Below, piece by piece: positions 60,277 through 64,000 of a DNA stretch of 64,000 nt (positions are counted from its first letter, which is position 1; each line of letters opens with the position of its first letter). Source of the stretch: Solibacillus sp. FSL H8-0523. Its GTDB lineage: Bacteria; Bacillota; Bacilli; Bacillales_A; Planococcaceae. Below the pieces are notes generated by a model. That model worked only from the letters and a program-made list of their open reading frames with translations. It was not told where the DNA came from and ran no database searches. Made by a program: the position numbers and the translations under genes. The DNA lies in assembly GCF_038051985.1 (NCBI RefSeq), contig NZ_CP150291.1, forward strand, positions 1,736,001 through 1,800,000, written 5' to 3'.

Positions 60277-61572
60277 ATGAAAAACTTTTTTAAATTTAAA
60301 GAACGGGGAACTTCGTATAAAACGGAAACGCTTGCCGGGATTACGACCTTCTTATCGATCGCTTATATTTTAATCGTCAATCCCATTATCCTCAGTCAAT
60401 CTGGCATGGATCACGGGGCGGTATTTACTGCAACGGCGCTTACTGCAATCATCGGAACACTGCTGATGGGCTTACTTGCGAACTTCCCAATCGCCATTGC
60501 ACCTAGTATGGGATTAAACTCATTCTTTACGTTCTCTGTCTGTATCGGAATGGGCATTGATTGGCAAGTTACGTTAACGGGCGTTTTTGTTGCTGGGATT
60601 ATTTTTGTGCTTTTAAGTTTATTTAAAATCCGAGAAAAGATTATTAATATCATTCCAATCGATTTAAAATATGCAATCGCTTCGGGTATTGGATTCTTCA
60701 TCACATTTGTCGGGTTAAAAAATGGTGGTATTGTGGTCGGTAATCCAGATACATTTGTGTCGATTGGCGATTTAACGTCACCGATGACACTACTAGCTAT
60801 TCTAGGGATTATTCTGACAATCGTTATGTTAGTACGTGGCATCAATGGCGGGATTTTCTATGCCATGGTCATTACAACAATTGTCGGGATGCTTTTCGGT
60901 CAAATCGAAGTGCCTTCATCGATTGTTGGTAGTATCCCAAGCCTAGAGCCTACATTTGGTGTGGTATTTGGCCATCTAGATGAGATTTTTACACCAGAAA
61001 TACTGACAGTTATTTTCACGTTTTTAATCGTAGCCTTCTTTGATACCGCGGGTGCATTAATTGGACTAACGAGCCAAGCAGGCATGATGAAAGACAATAA
61101 GATTCCGAATATCGGTAAAGGCTTACTTGCTGATTCGGCTGCGGGTGTCATTGGCGCTGTTTTAGGTACATCAACACCTGCGACAAGCGTTGAATCTTCT
61201 GCTGGTATTGCTGTCGGCGGGAAAACGGGCTTTACGTCTGTTGTCATTGCAGCTTGTTTTGTGATCGCGTTATTCTTCTCCCCACTTGTGAGCGTTATTT
61301 CAGTGGAAGTGACGTCAGCGGCATTAATTATTGTCGGTGCACTAATGGCGATGGAAATCCGTCGCATCAACTGGACGAAGCTAGAAATTGTCATTCCGGC
61401 ATTTTTAACAATTATTATGATGCCGCTAACTTCTAGTGTTGTTATCGGGATTGGGTTAGGTTTTGTTCTTTATCCAATATGTTTAATCGCACAAAAGCGT
61501 GCAAAAGAAGTTCATCCAATTATGTATGTGCTTTGTCTATTATTCCTTTTATACTTTGCGTTTATCGTTTAA
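60277..61572 (+). CDS. NCS2-family purine permease, PbuG/AzgA type
   Basis: The 431-residue protein starts FKFKERGTSYKTETLAGITTFLSIAYILIVNP, the signature of AzgA/PbuG hypoxanthine-guanine transporters. It has 12-14 membrane segments and the conserved ANFPIAIAPSMGLNSFF and FFDTAGALIGLTSQAG motifs; the SPATSVESSAGIA-like motif appears as STPATSVESSAGIAVGGKTG. The guanine riboswitch upstream supports guanine/hypoxanthine uptake. CTAGGAG precedes the ATG. It is monocistronic. Confidence 0.93.
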   Translation: MKNFFKFKERGTSYKTETLAGITTFLSIAYILIVNPIILSQSGMDHGAVFTATALTAIIGTLLMGLLANFPIAIAPSMGLNSFFTFSVCIGMGIDWQVTLTGVFVAGIIFVLLSLFKIREKIINIIPIDLKYAIASGIGFFITFVGLKNGGIVVGNPDTFVSIGDLTSPMTLLAILGIILTIVMLVRGINGGIFYAMVITTIVGMLFGQIEVPSSIVGSIPSLEPTFGVVFGHLDEIFTPEILTVIFTFLIVAFFDTAGALIGLTSQAGMMKDNKIPNIGKGLLADSAAGVIGAVLGTSTPATSVESSAGIAVGGKTGFTSVVIAACFVIALFFSPLVSVISVEVTSAALIIVGALMAMEIRRINWTKLEIVIPAFLTIIMMPLTSSVVIGIGLGFVLYPICLIAQKRAKEVHPIMYVLCLLFLLYFAFIV

Positions 61573-61582
61573 ATCAAATCGA

Positions 61583-61618
61583 GATGGTTTCTGTATTATA
61601 CAGGAGCCATCTTTTTTT
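61583..61618 (+). terminator. Rho-independent terminator after the purine permease
   Basis: GATGGTTTCTG pairs with CAGGAGCCATC (G-T pairs allowed) and is followed by seven T. Confidence 0.82.
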
Positions 61619-61755
61619 CGGTTTTAAACGCAGTTTTGTAGTTGTTCAGCTAAAAATAACGATTTATTGATTAGATGCATCAGAAAGTGTGCAATATTGG
61701 AGAAGAGGGGTTTTAGGCTATTTACTAAATGCTGCTACAGTGAAGGAGAAAAGCG

Positions 61756-61947
61756 ATGAGAGAAAATGTTATGTATACAGTTTTAGGGTACATTGTGTTT
61801 GCAATTGTATTTTTTCCGTTGCTCGTTTTTAATCATGCATTATGGATAGGACTGGTCGTGTTAGTTACGATTATTGGCTCGATTTTATTTGGGCAATGTG
61901 TGAAGGTAATGGTGGAAAGTTATAAGCGGAGAAAGAATAATCAATAG
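61756..61947 (+). CDS. Small two-helix membrane protein, unknown function
   Basis: The 63-residue protein has helices VLGYIVFAIVFFPLLVFNHALW and LVVLVTIIGSILFGQCV and a basic tail (SYKRRKNNQ). GAAGGAG precedes the ATG. No family is recognised. Confidence 0.6.
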   Translation: MRENVMYTVLGYIVFAIVFFPLLVFNHALWIGLVVLVTIIGSILFGQCVKVMVESYKRRKNNQ

Positions 61948-62043
61948 TCGCAATAGTCACTAGCTTAATTAAGGATCTTCATTTGGAACAAGAATTTAAA
62001 TAAAATCAGTTTAAAAAGTAATTCCGCGGACAAGTTGCGGACA

Positions 62044-62079
62044 AAAGAGTAAACAGATGGTCTGTATTACTCTTTTTTT
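62044..62079 (+). terminator. Terminator, repeated hairpin family D
   Basis: AAAGAGTAAACAG with CTGTATTACTCTTT, then more T. It is nearly identical to 34899-34933, including the preceding GGACAA. Confidence 0.75.
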
Positions 62080-62188
62080 CGTTGTTCTGTTTTATCTGTA
62101 GTAGGCAGGTGTTTTCTTTGTTCTAAAATTAGGGCTATTAAGGGGTTTATGTTAAAATTTAGGGTAATCTAACTTGGAGGAATACATA

Positions 62189-63064
62189 ATGAAAATAAAA
62201 CCGACAAAAAAAGTCTTATTATCATGGATGGATAGTTATGTACCAGAAAAAGACTTATTTTTCCTATCGAAAGAACAACTTAATAATGAAATTGACTTAA
62301 AAGATGTGTTATTAATGCCAATAGACGAGTTTTATAATCACAGTACATATGGACAATTAAATTATCTAAATAGTTATGAGTATTGGAATATAAAGAATGC
62401 TCAATACGTAATCATTGCTGAAAAGGAATGGATTGAAAGTAGGTCTGTAGAGGTCAAACAATTAATTTTAAATTCTCAAGTGCAAAGTGAAAGAGGGCTA
62501 GTACTACCCGTCTCATTTATACAAGAGATAGAAAAAATCCCTTCAAGTTATGTGGTGAATGGACACGTGGTCATTCAGCGTTCCATGTGGGAGAAACTTG
62601 ACGAATCATCTAAAGAGCAGTTACTTACAACAATGGTTTATGAATGGTGGGATAAAGGAGAATGTGAGAAATCACCGATGTCTTTACCTAGTTTTCTAAA
62701 ACCTTTTGCCAATACTTTTGGTCGTTTCCAAGGTGCAAATTGTTTAGCTGCAGTTTTATTTGCAATTTCAAAAGGGAAACAAGAGTGGTTTATTTATGAA
62801 TGGATCCACCAAAAAACATTTCTTGAAAAGTTAAATCAGTATCACTATGAGGAGTTCTCAGGTGAAGTATTACACCAAGGGAACATCGTAATTTGGAAAG
62901 ATGAAAATGACATCATTCAACATGCTGCTTATTATATTGGAGAAGGGCTCTATTTCAATAAACATGGACAAACAATGTTTAACCCTTGGAAGATACTTTC
63001 GAAAGAAGAACTTTATAAAGAGTGGGAACATCTGACACTTGTGAACTATCGACAATGTAATTGA
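62189..63064 (+). CDS. NlpC/P60-like domain protein
   Basis: The 291-residue soluble protein has a C-terminal region with Cys in GRFQGANCLAAVLFAISKG and His in GNIVIWKDENDIIQHAAYYIGEGLYFNKHGQ, the spacing and context of NlpC/P60-type cysteine hydrolases. The N-terminal ~170 residues are not recognised. There is no signal peptide, so it acts inside the cell or is exported another way. ATG 62189 has GGAGG upstream. A GNAT gene follows after 19 bases, and the two probably form an operon with the third gene. Confidence 0.65.
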   Translation: MKIKPTKKVLLSWMDSYVPEKDLFFLSKEQLNNEIDLKDVLLMPIDEFYNHSTYGQLNYLNSYEYWNIKNAQYVIIAEKEWIESRSVEVKQLILNSQVQSERGLVLPVSFIQEIEKIPSSYVVNGHVVIQRSMWEKLDESSKEQLLTTMVYEWWDKGECEKSPMSLPSFLKPFANTFGRFQGANCLAAVLFAISKGKQEWFIYEWIHQKTFLEKLNQYHYEEFSGEVLHQGNIVIWKDENDIIQHAAYYIGEGLYFNKHGQTMFNPWKILSKEELYKEWEHLTLVNYRQCN

Positions 63065-63083
63065 GCAATTAAGGGGGAGCAAC

Positions 63084-63794
63084 TTGAACTTATTTAATAT
63101 CATAAAAAACAAACAACAATATTGGCTCGTTGATCAAATCAAAAAAGATGATATTCCAATAGAATCATACTTACATCAATTTACACAAATCCTGGAGGAA
63201 TGGGACCATCAGGGGATTGGCTACTTATCTTTACTTATGGATGAACGTTTTGAAAGCTGGCTGCTTCAAAAAAAGTTTTCCAAGATTTCAAGTATTGAAG
63301 AGTACATAAGGGAACTAGCTAGTTTACCGCAAATCGATGATCAAATTTGTTGGCATTCTCTTTCAGAAGGATGGCTAGATGACCAGGAATTTGGGGAATT
63401 ATACGATCTATGCCGATTAGAGTCTGCCAATAAGAATATAAATCAGCCAATAGATCAAGTCATGCTTTCGCTTAAAAATGAATTGGGTACAGAGTGGCGC
63501 CGGCATTGTTATTATTTCACAAAGGATGAAGCGTTAATTGGGATAAGCATTCCTCATATTGAAATGGGAACAGAAGACGAGGGAAGGTTATTTTATTTTG
63601 GCGTAGTCCCAAGTTTAAGAGGGCAAGGGCTGGGGGTAAAAATCCATAAAATCAGTCTCGCATTACTCAAGAACTTCCGGGCTAACTATTATGTCGGCAG
63701 CACCGACGTGAACAATTCTCATATGATTAAGATCTTTGAGAAAAATGGATGTGAACTCCGCGATCGAAAAGGGATTTATAAGATTATTAAGTAA
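63084..63794 (+). CDS. GNAT acetyltransferase with N-terminal extension
   Basis: The C-terminal ~110 residues of this 236-residue protein form a GNAT domain, with the CoA loop YFGVVPSLRGQGLGVKIHKISLALL and the ending NNSHMIKIFEKNGCELRD. The first ~110 residues are a helical extension (IESYLHQFTQILEEWDHQGIG) not recognised elsewhere. TTG start with AAGGGGG upstream. It stands between the NlpC/P60-like and S51-like genes. Confidence 0.8.
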   Translation: MNLFNIIKNKQQYWLVDQIKKDDIPIESYLHQFTQILEEWDHQGIGYLSLLMDERFESWLLQKKFSKISSIEEYIRELASLPQIDDQICWHSLSEGWLDDQEFGELYDLCRLESANKNINQPIDQVMLSLKNELGTEWRRHCYYFTKDEALIGISIPHIEMGTEDEGRLFYFGVVPSLRGQGLGVKIHKISLALLKNFRANYYVGSTDVNNSHMIKIFEKNGCELRDRKGIYKIIK

Positions 63795-63811
63795 AAGCTA
63801 CGGGGGTATCT

Positions 63812-64000
63812 ATGAAAAAGCACTATTATTTAGGGTGGTTTAATAATTTTTTTCCAGACAAACTGGGCAGGGTGTTACAGGAGGACATAACGGATAGAAA
63901 ATCGCTTGTTATGATTAGCTCGAATCCATTATTTTATGAAGATGATGGTGCTACTGAACGCTCGTGGCTTGACCAGGCCGGCATTCTGTTTGATGAATAT
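63812..64000 (+). CDS. Peptidase S51/type 1 glutamine amidotransferase-like protein (3' end outside window)
   Basis: The first 63 residues, with LGWFNNFFPDKLGRVLQEDI and VMISSNPLFYEDDGATERSW, followed by LDQAGILFDEY, match the start of class I glutamine-amidotransferase-like proteins of the peptidase E (S51) group. The nucleophile region lies beyond the window. The ATG follows CGGGGG and is 17 bases after the GNAT stop, so it is the third gene of the operon. Confidence 0.6.
   Translation, partial: MKKHYYLGWFNNFFPDKLGRVLQEDITDRKSLVMISSNPLFYEDDGATERSWLDQAGILFDEY

Noticed and set aside
1-64000. tRNA, rRNA, prophage or CRISPR features
   Set aside because: I looked for cloverleaf and TTCGAATC-type signatures, late phage gene blocks and spaced direct repeats and saw none convincing; a dedicated RNA search could still find a missed tRNA.

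Overview
This is AT-rich Firmicute DNA. Its features point to an endospore-forming member of the Planococcaceae, close to Solibacillus or Lysinibacillus. The evidence is an alpha/beta small acid-soluble spore protein gene, a Bacillus-type Ku/LigD pair in which LigD has ligase and polymerase domains only, strong AGGAGG ribosome binding sites with frequent TTG and GTG starts, a guanine riboswitch ahead of a PbuG-type permease, and Zur-like boxes ahead of a ZinT lipoprotein. The genus is an inference; no rRNA or tRNA gene was found in the window.

Layout. 0-7 kb: a TrhO tRNA hydroxylase fragment, copper genes copC-copD, a zinc-regulated ZinT lipoprotein, a membrane-anchored beta-lactamase-like protein, an Xre regulator with a small membrane partner and a triple operator, a VOC protein and an unusually short sigma-like protein. 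7-11 kb: a five-gene YtrA-type operon (membrane protein, GntR regulator, two ABC ATPases, permease). 11-16 kb: a YhgE/Pip-type permease whose divergent TetR repressor gene was cut after 12 codons by an IS3-family (IS150 group) element, followed by a decayed duplicate of an HrtA-like ATPase. 16-23.5 kb: an esterase, a 589-residue SHAEG-repeat protein ending in a peptidase-G2-like autoproteolytic domain, a metallo-beta-lactamase-fold hydrolase, an ECF sigma/anti-sigma pair and a transglutaminase-like protein. 23.9-29.7 kb: a response regulator/kinase/two-gene ABC transporter module of the antimicrobial-peptide type, then an HrtBA-like pair. 29.9-38.4 kb: a berberine-bridge-type flavoprotein, a C39-like protease, divergent ku and ligD, an amidase, a VOC protein and an HD-GYP protein.

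38.3-39.7 kb is the most unusual part. A 22-residue micro-ORF with a very strong ribosome binding site and the core CWWCWIIPKG overlaps the end of the HD-GYP gene. A terminator-like hairpin follows, then a membrane protein with an N-terminal PqqD-like domain and an M50 zinc-protease motif. This layout fits a small modified or secreted peptide and its processing protease; a leader-peptide attenuator is an alternative reading.

39.8-50 kb is a run of small accessory genes: two APH-fold kinases, three GNAT acetyltransferases (one killed by a nonsense codon), Nudix, MFS, an alpha/beta hydrolase, several tiny membrane proteins and an alcohol dehydrogenase without the structural-zinc lobe. 50.9-53.8 kb: an IS21-family element next to a truncated vanW-like gene. 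54-64 kb: spore protein, SF0329-like protein, a stand-alone MreB/Mbl paralogue, a class C beta-lactamase-like protein, the guanine-riboswitch-controlled NCS2 purine permease, and a closing operon of an NlpC/P60-like protein, a GNAT protein and an S51-peptidase-like gene cut by the window end.

Several dispersed intergenic repeats recur through the window, many of them forming terminator-like hairpins.
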